Positions 55,481 to 64,000 of a stretch of 64,000 bases of DNA are shown here, one piece after another. A program made the position numbers and the translations under genes. Source of the stretch: Syntrophomonas sp. (GTDB lineage Bacteria; Bacillota; Syntrophomonadia; Syntrophomonadales; Syntrophomonadaceae); NCBI GenBank assembly GCA_016841425.1, contig JAENZE010000009.1, positions 1 to 64,000 of the forward strand, written 5' to 3'. The notes beneath the pieces are model-generated. The model was not told where the DNA came from and did not search any database. It was given only the letters and a program-made list of their open reading frames with translations. Each line of letters opens with the position of its first letter. Within the stretch, counting starts at the first letter, position 1.

Positions 55481-57250
55481 TTATTTTTGTTTCTTGGGAA
55501 TTATAAAATAGAAAGTTGAGCCTTTTCCAGGGGCACTCTCTACCCCGGTAACGCCATTATGATTTTCTACCAGATGTTTAACGATGGACAACCCCAGGCC
55601 AGTACCTCCAGTTTTTCTGGAGCGGGCTTTATCTACCCGGTAGAAACGTTCAAAGACCCGATCAGTTTCATTCTCGGGTATACCTTCCCCCCGATCAATA
55701 ACCAGTACTTTTATTCTCTCTCCTTCATCTTCAAGACTAATGGTTATAGGTTCACCTTCCGGGCTGTATATAAGTGCATTGTCAAGAAGATTCAACAGTA
55801 CCTGTACTATTAACTCCTTGTCGCATTCAACCAGTACCTGCCCGGCTGGTTTTATAATGTTTATTTTGGATACTCTTCCATCCTGTTTGACCAGCTCAAC
55901 TGTATCCTGAATCAAGCGAACCATGTCCACATTCTTGATATTAAGACCAGATTTTCCTGATTCGAGGCGGGACAAGTCCAAGAGTCGATTTATTAGCTTG
56001 CTTAATCGGACTGCCTCATTATAAATTATTTCAGAAAATTCCCTCACATTACGGGGGTTTTCTTCACTTTCATTCATGAGTGTTTCCGCAAAGCCGCTTA
56101 TGCTGGTCACCGGAGTCTTTAGTTCATGCGAAACATTAGCTACAAAATCACGCCGTACCCTCTCCAGTCTCTTTAGCTCGGTTATATCATTTAGTACTAC
56201 CAGGACACCACCATATATTTGAGGTATATCTTTGCATATTGGCAGCACATTGGCTTCAATTTGCTTTTCTGCTGGAGTGAACAGCTGTATCTCTTTGCGA
56301 ACCGGCTGGAGCATTCTGCGAACTTCGTCAATAGCCTGCAGCAATTCATAATTGTTAATCATTTCTACATGTTTTCGACCCTGATAATCATGGCCCATAG
56401 CCAGCAGTTTTTGAGCTTTCGGATTGACATAGGTAATCCTGGCCTCCAAATCCACCATAATAATACCATTTACGGTGTTTCTCAAGACCACTTCCAGGCG
56501 GTTTTTTACGGCCGAGATTTCCGTGAGCGTTTTATCCATTTCGCTGGCCATATAGTTAACCGCTGAGGCTAACAAACCCAGTTCATCATCTGACCAGTAG
56601 GGTATTCTCTTATCCAAATCCCCCCGGGCTATTTCTTCTACGGCACTCGTGAGTTCTGTCAAAGGTCGGGTAAAATTAGCTGCTAAATGAGTACTTATCA
56701 CAAAGGCTATAACTCCTATCATCATAATTGCCAGAAGTATTAGGAGCAGAACACTATAATGAACGGATTCCACTTCTTCCAATGATCTGGCCAGTCTAAC
56801 TACCCCCTGCATATCCTGGTTTGTAAATGGAACGGCCACATATACCATTTGCTGGTTCTCAGTGTCACTGAAGCGAATTGCTATTCCAGTTTCTCCCTGC
56901 AGAGCCTTATATATTTCAGGTCTCCCGTTATGAGGTCCCAGATTGGCAGGATCAAACATAGAATCAGCAATGACTGTTCCACTGGCATCAACTATTGTTA
57001 CTCGAGCATCAATATTCTCAGCTACAACTTGACTTACATCATCTATGTAATCTAAAATATCGGTTTCATCCGTTTGATAGGATTCAAGCATTGAAGCAGC
57101 CAGTCTGGACTCACGTTCCAAATTGGTCTGTACGTTGTCCAGGTAATACTGTCTGAGACTGACGCTCAATATAGCACCTGTAGCCAGGAGTATGAGCATT
57201 ATAATTAACAGGTATGAGCCAGTTAGCTTTTTCCCGATAGATTTTTTCAT
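55481..57250 (-). CDS. phoR: Phosphate sensor histidine kinase PhoR
   Basis: 589 aa membrane kinase. Two membrane segments (about 13-35 and 165-188) flank an extracytoplasmic sensor domain. HAMP, a PAS domain (NTVNGIIMVDLEARITYVNPK), HisKA with FVANVSHELKTPVTS and HATPase (NLLDNALIYSP, DRGEGIP, GTGLGLSIV) follow. Its start is one base after the phoP stop, so it is coupled. The neighbouring pstS and Pho boxes fix the identity. Confidence 0.93.
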   Translation of the reverse strand: MKKSIGKKLTGSYLLIIMLILLATGAILSVSLRQYYLDNVQTNLERESRLAASMLESYQTDETDILDYIDDVSQVVAENIDARVTIVDASGTVIADSMFDPANLGPHNGRPEIYKALQGETGIAIRFSDTENQQMVYVAVPFTNQDMQGVVRLARSLEEVESVHYSVLLLILLAIMMIGVIAFVISTHLAANFTRPLTELTSAVEEIARGDLDKRIPYWSDDELGLLASAVNYMASEMDKTLTEISAVKNRLEVVLRNTVNGIIMVDLEARITYVNPKAQKLLAMGHDYQGRKHVEMINNYELLQAIDEVRRMLQPVRKEIQLFTPAEKQIEANVLPICKDIPQIYGGVLVVLNDITELKRLERVRRDFVANVSHELKTPVTSISGFAETLMNESEENPRNVREFSEIIYNEAVRLSKLINRLLDLSRLESGKSGLNIKNVDMVRLIQDTVELVKQDGRVSKINIIKPAGQVLVECDKELIVQVLLNLLDNALIYSPEGEPITISLEDEGERIKVLVIDRGEGIPENETDRVFERFYRVDKARSRKTGGTGLGLSIVKHLVENHNGVTGVESAPGKGSTFYFIIPKKQK

Positions 57251-57251
57251 A

Positions 57252-57950
57252 TTAATCAGCCTCCAGTTTATAACCCAGCCCTCTCACGGTCTTAATATAT
57301 CGGGGGTTTTTAGAATCTGTCTCTATCTTGTCACGCAGTTTACTTATGTGTACATCTAATACCCTGGTGTTTACACTTTCAGAATATTCCCACAGAAGTT
57401 CCAGGAGATAATCTCTTTTTAAAACTCGACCCCGGTTGCGGATGAGAATATCAAGCAGTTCATATTCCTTTAAAGTTAGGTCTAATAACATATCATGAAA
57501 ATATATTTCATAGCTTTCAGGTTTAACCGTAAATGGCCCTGCTTGGAAAACTGCCGACTTTTTATCATCTTCAGGTTCCTTTCCCAAGTTTCGTCTTAAA
57601 ACAGCTTTGACCCGTGCTACCAGTTCTCTGACACTGAAAGGTTTAGTGACATAATCATCAGCCCCCAGTTCCAGCCCCAATACTCGATCTAGTTCTTCAT
57701 CCCGAGCAGTAAGCATAATGATCGGAATTCGACTTCCGCTGCTCCTTATTTCTCGACATACTTCCAGACCACCTTTTTCAGGCAACATTAAGTCCAGGAT
57801 AAGCAGGTCAGGATTTTCCTTTTCTATAAGGTCGCTTACTTTACCGCCATCATAGGCATAAACCGTGTTAAATCCTTCTTTATTAAGATTATAGGTGATT
57901 AACCTTACCAGAGACTCTTCATCGTCAACCACCAGTATTTTTCTTTTCAT
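57252..57950 (-). CDS. phoP: Phosphate response regulator PhoP
   Basis: 232 aa OmpR-type regulator. The receiver (EEPDLLILDLMLP-like with the phospho-Asp, KPFSVRELVARV) is followed by a winged helix (LTLKEYELLDIL, RVLDVHISKLRDKIE, IKTVRGLGYKLE). The frame opens at 57965, but a GGGGG run 8 nt before ATG 57950 gives MKRKILVVDDE, the usual start. It is the first gene of phoP-phoR. Confidence 0.94.
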   Translation of the reverse strand: MKRKILVVDDEESLVRLITYNLNKEGFNTVYAYDGGKVSDLIEKENPDLLILDLMLPEKGGLEVCREIRSSGSRIPIIMLTARDEELDRVLGLELGADDYVTKPFSVRELVARVKAVLRRNLGKEPEDDKKSAVFQAGPFTVKPESYEIYFHDMLLDLTLKEYELLDILIRNRGRVLKRDYLLELLWEYSESVNTRVLDVHISKLRDKIETDSKNPRYIKTVRGLGYKLEAD

Positions 57951-58016
57951 TTTTTGAACCCCCATGCCAGGTAGTATCTCTATGTTAATCGTTAATCATC
58001 TTAACATAAATACCTG

Positions 58017-58055
58017 TTACACGAATTTTACACGATATTCAGTCAATATTTACAT
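58017..58055. promoter_or_regulatory. PhoP-box-like array upstream of phoP
   Basis: TTACAC (58017-58022), TTACAC (58028-58033) and TTACAT (58050-58055) on the plus strand have offsets of 11 and 22 nt. They lie 65-105 bp before phoP and suggest autoregulation. The boxes face away from the gene, unlike those before pstS. Confidence 0.45.
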
Positions 58056-58128
58056 ATAATCAGGGACATTCCTATACTCAGGGACATTCCTGCTACCAAG
58101 CTCTCCAAGGGCAGGTGTGTCCCTGTTC

Positions 58129-58364
58129 CTTAGCCTGAGAACCTCATCCTAACACCGACAAACCCTGGTAACTCTCAATATTCTCATTAGTATTAGTCTG
58201 GTGTGTCCCCTTTCCTTAGCCTGAGACTCCCATTCTCACTTCCCACCATCCACGAAATCCACCCAGCTGACTCCTTAGCCTGAGAACCTCATCTTAACAC
58301 CGACAAACCATGGTAACTCTCAATATTCTCATTAGTATTAGTCTGGTGTGTCCCCTTTCCTTAA
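58129..58364. repeat. 91-bp direct repeat, two copies (58129-58219 and 58274-58364)
   Basis: The copies start ccttagcctgagaacctcat and end gtcccctttcctta, with only two differences that I see. The offset is 145 bp. The second copy ends in the last codon and stop of the nucleoside-kinase-like gene. Sequences such as GGGACATTCC and GTGTCCC nearby relate it to the REP-like elements. It has no coding potential. Confidence 0.8.
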
Positions 58365-60031
58365 TAGTGGAACCAGCTTCCACCTATGAATTCTCTCAAT
58401 ATAGAGTTTGGTGGAATTGGCTCTGCTGGTGCTTCGCGAAAATAACTGAGAAACTTGCAAAGGCGCTTAGCTTCAATATATTCTGGTTCACCGGGACCGA
58501 TGTCCATCAAGAGCGGTCCAGCATATTTCTTTAGCACCGCCAGTTCATATACCAGGGAGGAGTTAAACATTACATCTGCATTTTCCTGGAACGGGAAAAT
58601 GTTCCTCATTTCTCCACGCCGAACCGAAGGCCAGCGGTTCAAGGTTTCCCTGGTTCCATGCCCCCGGGTACGTGCATCCCTTATTATTCTGCGTAAGAGC
58701 CGGCAATCTGTTGTAGGAATACGATTGGAGAAATCAATATTCAGCTGGGTCAGGGCACTAATATATATCTTAAATTTTTGCTCTGAAGGGATACTCCAGG
58801 TTAATTGGTCGTTTAATCCATGTATACCTTCTACTATTATGGGCTCACCATTAGGTACTTTAAGCGGTAGGCCATAATCCTCACAACGCCCTTTCTTAAA
58901 ATTAAAAATCGGTACCTGCACTTCTTCTCCCTGGATCATTTTACTCAACTGCTCATTGAAGAGGTCGAGCTTTAACGCTTCAAGGGCTTCAAAATCATAA
59001 TCACCGTTTTCATCTCGTGGTGTATCCTCCCGGTTAACAAAATAATCATCAAGAGAGACCATCACCGGTTTATAACCATTTACCCGAAGCTGAATCATCA
59101 GTCTCTGAGCGAAAGTGGTTTTCCCGGAAGATGATGGTCCAGCTATTAATATCAGACGGATCTTTTTGTCCTGGCAGATAACATCCGCTATAGAAGCGAT
59201 CTTCTTCTCATGAAGAGCTTCGTTAATTCTTATTAAGTCTACAATATCCTGATTTTCTATAATATCATTTAATGCAGCCACATGTGGGGTTCCCATCATC
59301 TCTCCCCATTCCTTGGCTTCTGAATATATGCTGAATATCTTTCTTTGATCTATAAATGGTTGAATTACATTAGGACTGTTCCTCTCAGGAGTTTGGAGTA
59401 TTAAACCCGGAGCATAGTTTATAAGCCTGAAATTATCCAGCATCCCAGTATTAGGAACCATATGACCGTAGAAATATTCATAAAAACCATCCAGCTCATA
59501 CATGTGCACTACTTTTTTCTCTCTGAACTGCAGGAGCTTTATTTTATCCATCATGCCCTGCTTTTCGTAGATGAATGCAGCCTGTTCCCTGGGAACCAGC
59601 ATCTTCTTAATTGGCAGATCTAGTACTGCCAACTCCCGCATCCGTTTTTGTATCTGAGCCGCCTCTCTATCATCCAGTACTTTATCTAACAGTTCGCAAT
59701 ACAGTCCATTGGAGAGAGAATGCTTGATTAGCAGTTGAGTCTCCGGGTAGAGCTCCCGACATGCTTTTAATAAAAGGAAAACTACTCCGCGCCGGTAAAC
59801 CCTGAAGCCAATTTCAGTACTCAAATCCAGCAGTTCAACCCTGCATGGTTCCGTGAATACATGATTAAGATCTTTTAAATCATTATTTACTACCAATGCC
59901 ACAACTTGATAGGGAAGTTGTTCTTTGAGATTATTAATAAGCTCACCGGCGGTACTATTTAACTCTACATAATATTGCCCCAGATCCTTAACAATAATTT
60001 GCAATTCGGATTGTTTTAAAGATTCCCTCAT
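58361..60031 (-). CDS. Uridine-kinase-like nucleoside kinase with ThrRS-like N-terminal region
   Basis: 556 aa. The N-terminal 200 residues look like the TGS and second additional domain of threonyl-tRNA synthetase; DLNHVFTEP and the IKHSLSNGLY segment recall it. The C-terminal half is a P-loop kinase of the uridine kinase/phosphoribulokinase group: LIAGPSSSGKTTFAQRL, VSLDDYFVNREDTP, PIIVEGIHGLN, RLLRRIIRDARTRG. The natural substrate is not established for this fusion. AGGAGG 7 nt or so before ATG 60031 decides the start over 60064. Confidence 0.85.
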   Translation of the reverse strand: MRESLKQSELQIIVKDLGQYYVELNSTAGELINNLKEQLPYQVVALVVNNDLKDLNHVFTEPCRVELLDLSTEIGFRVYRRGVVFLLLKACRELYPETQLLIKHSLSNGLYCELLDKVLDDREAAQIQKRMRELAVLDLPIKKMLVPREQAAFIYEKQGMMDKIKLLQFREKKVVHMYELDGFYEYFYGHMVPNTGMLDNFRLINYAPGLILQTPERNSPNVIQPFIDQRKIFSIYSEAKEWGEMMGTPHVAALNDIIENQDIVDLIRINEALHEKKIASIADVICQDKKIRLILIAGPSSSGKTTFAQRLMIQLRVNGYKPVMVSLDDYFVNREDTPRDENGDYDFEALEALKLDLFNEQLSKMIQGEEVQVPIFNFKKGRCEDYGLPLKVPNGEPIIVEGIHGLNDQLTWSIPSEQKFKIYISALTQLNIDFSNRIPTTDCRLLRRIIRDARTRGHGTRETLNRWPSVRRGEMRNIFPFQENADVMFNSSLVYELAVLKKYAGPLLMDIGPGEPEYIEAKRLCKFLSYFREAPAEPIPPNSILREFIGGSWFHY

Positions 60032-60149
60032 AATATCCCCTCCTAGACCCTGTGTATATATCATTATATAATATAATCGTATTTTTCATATGACATTATT
60101 AGAGGTAGACCTGATAATACATGACTTACAATAATTCTTCAGAAAAGTG

Positions 60150-60174
60150 AAGAGGGCCTCTCGCCCTCTTTTAC
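60150..60174. terminator. Terminator between dipeptidase and kinase genes
   Basis: AAGAGGGC (60150-60157) and GCCCTCTT (60163-60170) form an 8-bp stem. Beside it, 60173-60200, is a second stem ACGGAT/ATCCGT enclosing GGGC/GCCC. Together they probably end the VanX-like transcript, although the U-tract on the minus strand is short. Confidence 0.6.
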
Positions 60175-60285
60175 GGATGGGCAACAGCCCTTTAATCCGT
60201 GTCTCTCTGGTTTTACTAAACATTATTCGACAATTTGAAAAAGTATTCCTCCTGGAAAATATTTTCATTCTCTACTGATCTCGTT

Positions 60286-60972
60286 TTATCTTGATTCGAA
60301 TTCATCTCCTTGTAACACTTTATATTGATCCCTATTCTTATCAGTAAAATGCCACCATTCATAATAAATACTGCCAAAGCCGTTGTCCAGCATGATTTGC
60401 TCCAATAATTCAGCATTGTGCATCTGTACGGAGCTTACATCACTGTAGTCCCGATCCGCCCGAGCTGAAAATTGATCAAAACCGCTGGGCATTAGCAGTT
60501 CTTTTCCCTGTTTATCTATCAGAGTCACATCTACTGCTACTCCACGGGAATGATAAGAGAAACCTTCATGGGGATTGACTACAAAACGCCGATCAGGCAT
60601 TATTTCCCACAATTTGAATTGGGCAGCGGGAGGCCGATAGGCATCCCATACTTTCAGACTTAAGCCTATAGCATTAAATTGTTCCTGAGCCGCTTTTAAT
60701 TTTTCAGCTGTCCCTCTTCTTAAATAAGCTCTTTTTAGCTCATAGATTGCTTCACCATATACATTATCAGCTGTTGAATATTTTAAATCCACCTCTATAC
60801 CAGGTATATATTTCTGTACATCCACCATATCAGTACTGGCACCGCCGCTGTTAACAGCCAGGTCAGCTGTCCAAAGCAGCAGAATAATTATAACTATTAT
60901 CACCCCGCCAGCAAGACTTGCTAATATCCGATTTTTCATTGCAGTATCAATCCTGTTTTTATGAGAGTTCAT
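60286..60972 (-). CDS. D-alanyl-D-alanine dipeptidase, VanX family (M15D)
   Basis: 228 aa. An N-terminal membrane segment (about 18-38) exports or anchors the protein. The VanX catalytic set is visible: Arg in WDAYRPPAAQ, the zinc motif SYHSRGVAVD (His and Asp), catalytic Glu and third ligand His in YYEWWHF. It would hydrolyse D-Ala-D-Ala in wall turnover. There is no vanA/vanH near, so resistance is not implied. The frame opens at TTG 61014, but GGAAGG before ATG 60972 supports the shorter form. Confidence 0.9.
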   Translation of the reverse strand: MNSHKNRIDTAMKNRILASLAGGVIIVIIILLLWTADLAVNSGGASTDMVDVQKYIPGIEVDLKYSTADNVYGEAIYELKRAYLRRGTAEKLKAAQEQFNAIGLSLKVWDAYRPPAAQFKLWEIMPDRRFVVNPHEGFSYHSRGVAVDVTLIDKQGKELLMPSGFDQFSARADRDYSDVSSVQMHNAELLEQIMLDNGFGSIYYEWWHFTDKNRDQYKVLQGDEFESR

Positions 60973-61058
60973 AATAACCTTCCCTGCAACTATATTAATT
61001 TTATTATCAGCCAAAGGCTAGCAATTATGCATTCTGGACATTAAACCAGCAATTGAAA

Positions 61059-61616
61059 CTATAGTAATGCTAATAAGGCGTTTACAAATACTTTGCTGAA
61101 TACACCTCTTTTTATTGAATCGTGGAACAGGTATAGAAATTCTTCCTCGCTCATGTAGGCCGGGCTCCATACCATAGTCCACACTCCATTTGCCATCTCT
61201 CTGTAAACAGCCAGGCGAATAGCAAAGATATTTATACCCTTGATAAATATCCTTTCCATGCATATGTTCTGACCACAGGTTATTATTTTTCCTCGAGCAT
61301 AGAGGTCGCAATATTCGGTATTCTTTATTGGCTTCCAGGATAAGGGCAAAAGATCGGTATTGCGAATAACGGTTTTCAGTCCAGCCTGCAAAACGGGGGA
61401 TATAATACGATTCTCTATACCCGTTTTTATTATTTCAAAGATATCATCTTCTACTGCCTCCAGGGGCCTTGAAACCGTCTGGTAAAAACCCTGGCTGCTC
61501 TTTTCAAGATAAGAAAGCCTGATGCTTTCCTGCCCTATTTCATGGACCAGAATCCTTTCAATATTTATCTTCCCATGACCGGCTGCATCTTGAAAACCAG
61601 CTTCCTGTAATACCAT
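61059..61616 (-). CDS. Protein of unknown function
   Basis: 185 aa soluble protein that I do not recognise. It has two Cys near the middle (YCDLYARGKIITCG) and no membrane segment. ATG 61616 has a weak AAGGA site. The same frame stays open upstream for about 45 codons with protein-like composition (IEFQKGLRYSIS) but no start codon, up to the pheT terminator at 61754. The gene may use a rare start or be 5'-truncated. It lies between pheT and the VanX-like gene on the same strand. Confidence 0.6.
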   Translation of the reverse strand: MVLQEAGFQDAAGHGKINIERILVHEIGQESIRLSYLEKSSQGFYQTVSRPLEAVEDDIFEIIKTGIENRIISPVLQAGLKTVIRNTDLLPLSWKPIKNTEYCDLYARGKIITCGQNICMERIFIKGINIFAIRLAVYREMANGVWTMVWSPAYMSEEEFLYLFHDSIKRGVFSKVFVNALLALL

Positions 61617-61753
61617 ATAGATGTTTCCTTCTTCACCTATAGCCTTTGCCTCCTCCCGGGTGCTTATGGAGTATCTTAAACCTTTTTGAAATTCTATGTA
61701 TATTGCTCCTGGTATATTCCTGGGTGAATTGTCATAAATTAATTTCCCTGCCC

Positions 61754-61793
61754 AAAAAAATACCTCCTGCCCTTGATAAGCTGACAGGAGGTA
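61754..61793 (-). terminator. Rho-independent terminator of pheST
   Basis: On the minus strand TACCTCCTG (61785-61793) and CAGGAGGTA (61761-61769) form a 9-bp stem, followed by seven T. It lies 29 bp after the pheT stop. Confidence 0.88.
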
Positions 61794-61821
61794 TTGGATC
61801 TCTTGTGTATGGTACTTGCGG

Positions 61822-63873
61822 TTACCTCAATCGGGCCTGTATCTGCTGCTGCAAATTAGATAAAATGTTATCTACCCGACTATTAATATCTTGTTCTTTG
61901 AGGGTCTGTTCCATAGACTGGAAGGTAAGTCTGAATGCAGCGCTCTTATAACCATCAGGTACCTGCTCACCAGTATAAATGTCAAATACTACCACATCCT
62001 GTAAGAGTTCGGGTTCAGATGCTCTTATCACCTCGATCGCTTCAGAAGCTTTTACATCTTGACCAAGAAGTATAGCAATATCTCTCTCTACCGCGGGATA
62101 TCTGGCGATTTGTTCCATCATTATTTTCTGTCCCTTAAGCATAAACATAGTCTCTACGTCCAGTTCAAAAGCGCATGCTTTATCGGCAATATCAAAATTA
62201 TCCAGGACCTGGGGATGAACTTCCCCAATAATTCCAATTTCCTGGTCCTGGCAGATTATACGCGCGGTTCGGCCCGGATGATAACCTGAACCTTCCCATC
62301 CTTCAAAAGTATACTCCCTGATCCCCAGTTCCCGGAAGAGAATTTCAATTATACCTTTTAGGTAATAAAAGTCCATGGGTACCTGGTTCCTTAGCCAGTT
62401 TAATTCTACTCGCCCGGCTGCTACAGCACCTAATTTAAGTTTTTCATCAGGCAGCCGATCATTTGAAGGATAATATACTGCCCCCATCTCAAAGAAGTTA
62501 AGGTTTAGATTGCGACGAGCCATATTTCTACTTACATTTTCCAACAGGCCAGGCAGCAACACGGTCCTCATAACACTCTGATCTTCCGACAGTGGGTTGG
62601 CTATCCTGATAACATGGCGCAGGGAGCTTTCAGGAGGCAGCATTATACGATCAAAAAGCTGAGGGCTTATAAAACTATAGTTGATTACCTCATAAAAATA
62701 CGAGGCCATCACTTCCTTGATTTGATCCCGAAAACGCTGATAATCAGTAAGCCCTCCACGATTAATTCCCAGGGGGAGAGTATCTGGAACATTATTATAG
62801 CCGTATAGTCGTGCCACTTCCTCAATCAAGTCTACTTCCATGGATATATCTGGCCTATAAGTAGGTATTTCTACCGCCAGATACCCCTTTCGGTCCTTCA
62901 CATTGAACTTGAGCCTTTCCAGATAATCTTTAATCTGCTTATAGCTCAGTTCTGTACCCAGGAGATAATTCACCCTATCTGGTCGCAGATTAATTATCAA
63001 GGGATCTTTTTGCCCCGGGTATACATCACAAATCCCCTTGACTACCTCAGCACCAGCCAGTTCCTGCATAAGCTGTGCAGCACGATTGACAGCGTAGATA
63101 ACTCCATTAGGATCTACGCCTTTTTCGAAGCGAACTGACGAATCACTTCTTAAGCCTTGTTTTTTCGAAGTCCTTCTAATATTGGTACTGAGAAAATTGG
63201 CTGACTCAATTAAAACATCTCTGGTATCGTTACTTATTTCGGTATTAAATCCACCCATTACTCCTGCCAGGCCTACCGGCTTAATTCCATCCGTAATTAC
63301 CAGACTATCCAGGTCTAGTTCTCTTTCTATCTCATCCAGGGTAACAAGATTTTCCTGGTATTCAGCTTTTCGTACGACTATTTTTTTCTCCTTGCTCAGC
63401 AAATTATAATCAAAGGCATGCAGAGGCTGATTAGTTTCCAACATCACATAGTTGGTTACATCTACTATATTGCTGATGGGACGGATGCCTGATCTGAGCA
63501 GAACGTTCTGCATCCACTCGGGTGACGGTTTAACTTCCACATTCTTCACTAACCTGGCTGTGTATCTGGGACATAAGTCCGGGGCATCTATTTCAACTTT
63601 TATATAGTCAGAAATATTCTCACGATTTTCAGATATCTTTATCTGCGGTATCCTTAAAGGGCAGCCATTTAAAGCTGACACCTCTCGGGCCAGATTTATC
63701 ATGCCCAGACAGTCTCCCCGATTAGGAGTTAAATCAAGCTCCATTATCACATCTGAGCCTGCTTCTTCTACACCTTCTATGGCTATTCCGGCCATGGTCA
63801 GCCTGTGGGCTAACTCTTCTGCAGTCCAATCTATATCGATATATTCTTTTAACCAATTTATTGATACTCCCAT
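61822..63873 (-). CDS. pheT: Phenylalanine--tRNA ligase beta subunit (short form without EMAP domain)
   Basis: 683 aa, about 110 shorter than usual (790-800). The N-terminal GVSINWLKEYIDI is normal, but AGIAIEGVEEAG runs straight into MELDLTPNRGDCLG. The tRNA-binding EMAP/OB domain that normally lies between them (B. subtilis about residues 40-150) is absent. B3/B4 (HAFDYNLL), B5 and the C-terminal FDX-ACB domain (ERDIAILLGQDV, FRLTFQSMEQTL) are present. AGGAGG overlaps the end of pheS, 8 nt before ATG. The frame is clean, so this looks like a genuine short form rather than a broken gene. Confidence 0.93.
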   Translation of the reverse strand: MGVSINWLKEYIDIDWTAEELAHRLTMAGIAIEGVEEAGSDVIMELDLTPNRGDCLGMINLAREVSALNGCPLRIPQIKISENRENISDYIKVEIDAPDLCPRYTARLVKNVEVKPSPEWMQNVLLRSGIRPISNIVDVTNYVMLETNQPLHAFDYNLLSKEKKIVVRKAEYQENLVTLDEIERELDLDSLVITDGIKPVGLAGVMGGFNTEISNDTRDVLIESANFLSTNIRRTSKKQGLRSDSSVRFEKGVDPNGVIYAVNRAAQLMQELAGAEVVKGICDVYPGQKDPLIINLRPDRVNYLLGTELSYKQIKDYLERLKFNVKDRKGYLAVEIPTYRPDISMEVDLIEEVARLYGYNNVPDTLPLGINRGGLTDYQRFRDQIKEVMASYFYEVINYSFISPQLFDRIMLPPESSLRHVIRIANPLSEDQSVMRTVLLPGLLENVSRNMARRNLNLNFFEMGAVYYPSNDRLPDEKLKLGAVAAGRVELNWLRNQVPMDFYYLKGIIEILFRELGIREYTFEGWEGSGYHPGRTARIICQDQEIGIIGEVHPQVLDNFDIADKACAFELDVETMFMLKGQKIMMEQIARYPAVERDIAILLGQDVKASEAIEVIRASEPELLQDVVVFDIYTGEQVPDGYKSAAFRLTFQSMEQTLKEQDINSRVDNILSNLQQQIQARLR

Positions 63874-63884
63874 ACCCTAACCTC

Positions 63885-64000
<116 letters not shown>

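Noticed and set aside
60286-60972. Vancomycin-resistance gene, from VanX similarity
   Set aside because: No vanA, vanH or vanRS genes nearby; stand-alone VanX-like dipeptidases are common in wall metabolism.

Overview
The window looks like chromosome of a spore-forming, anaerobic, Gram-positive Firmicute. The best fit is Syntrophomonadaceae, close to Syntrophomonas wolfei (inferred from remembered gene content and order, not from a search). Supporting signs are a YunB-type sporulation protein, strong AGGAGG ribosome binding sites, SLH-anchored surface protein, several two-gene sensor/regulator systems, two sets of short-chain fatty-acid beta-oxidation genes with CoA-transferases and unusually large (about 610 aa) acyl-CoA dehydrogenases, and an [FeFe]-hydrogenase-like sensor kinase.

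Layout. 1-157 is the 5' end of a 16S rRNA gene (minus strand) with its promoter. 488-3981 carries yunB, a class IV aminotransferase and gltX. 4016-5880 is a tRNA-Gln/tRNA-Glu unit whose tRNA-Glu 3' end is duplicated 1.6 kb downstream, bracketing an alpha/beta hydrolase. 6019-10256 has an amidase and a large multi-PAS sigma-54 activator. 10347-17474 (minus) is a complete butyrate-type beta-oxidation operon: crotonase, 3-hydroxybutyryl-CoA dehydrogenase, thiolase, acyl-CoA dehydrogenase, a truncated CoA-transferase and an intact CoA-transferase. Upstream of it lie a textbook sigma-54 promoter (17824-17838) and a perfect 32-bp palindrome (17928-17959).

18216-30552 is mostly housekeeping: a small unknown gene, tyrS, a class A PBP, mutS2, an RlhA/U32 protein, a NIF3 protein, an alkaline-phosphatase-superfamily enzyme and a DUF421 membrane protein, with a possible structured RNA at 27728-27881. 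30933-35828 is a cyclic-di-GMP locus: a kinase fused to ferredoxin, hydrogenase-like and Fe-S modules, its HD-GYP response regulator, and a divergent membrane GGDEF protein. 36225-39617 encodes a repetitive S-layer-homology protein. 39765-43988 holds an ABC1/UbiB kinase, polX and zapA.

44149-57950 is a phosphate regulon (phoP, phoR, pstS ... pstC, pstA, pstB, phoU on the minus strand). It is interrupted between pstS and pstC by a second fatty-acid cluster (MarR, CoA-transferase, an isomerase-like crotonase, a truncated and an intact acyl-CoA dehydrogenase). Phased PhoP-box-like repeats precede phoP, pstS and pstC. 58361-64000 has a nucleoside-kinase-like protein, a VanX-type dipeptidase, an unknown protein, a short pheT and the end of pheS.

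Suggested integration: fatty acids enter by CoA transfer and are oxidised to acetyl-CoA. The beta-oxidation operon is probably switched by the PAS/sigma-54 activator, while the Fe-S/hydrogenase-like kinase may couple redox or H2 state to cyclic-di-GMP levels. All regulatory links are inference.
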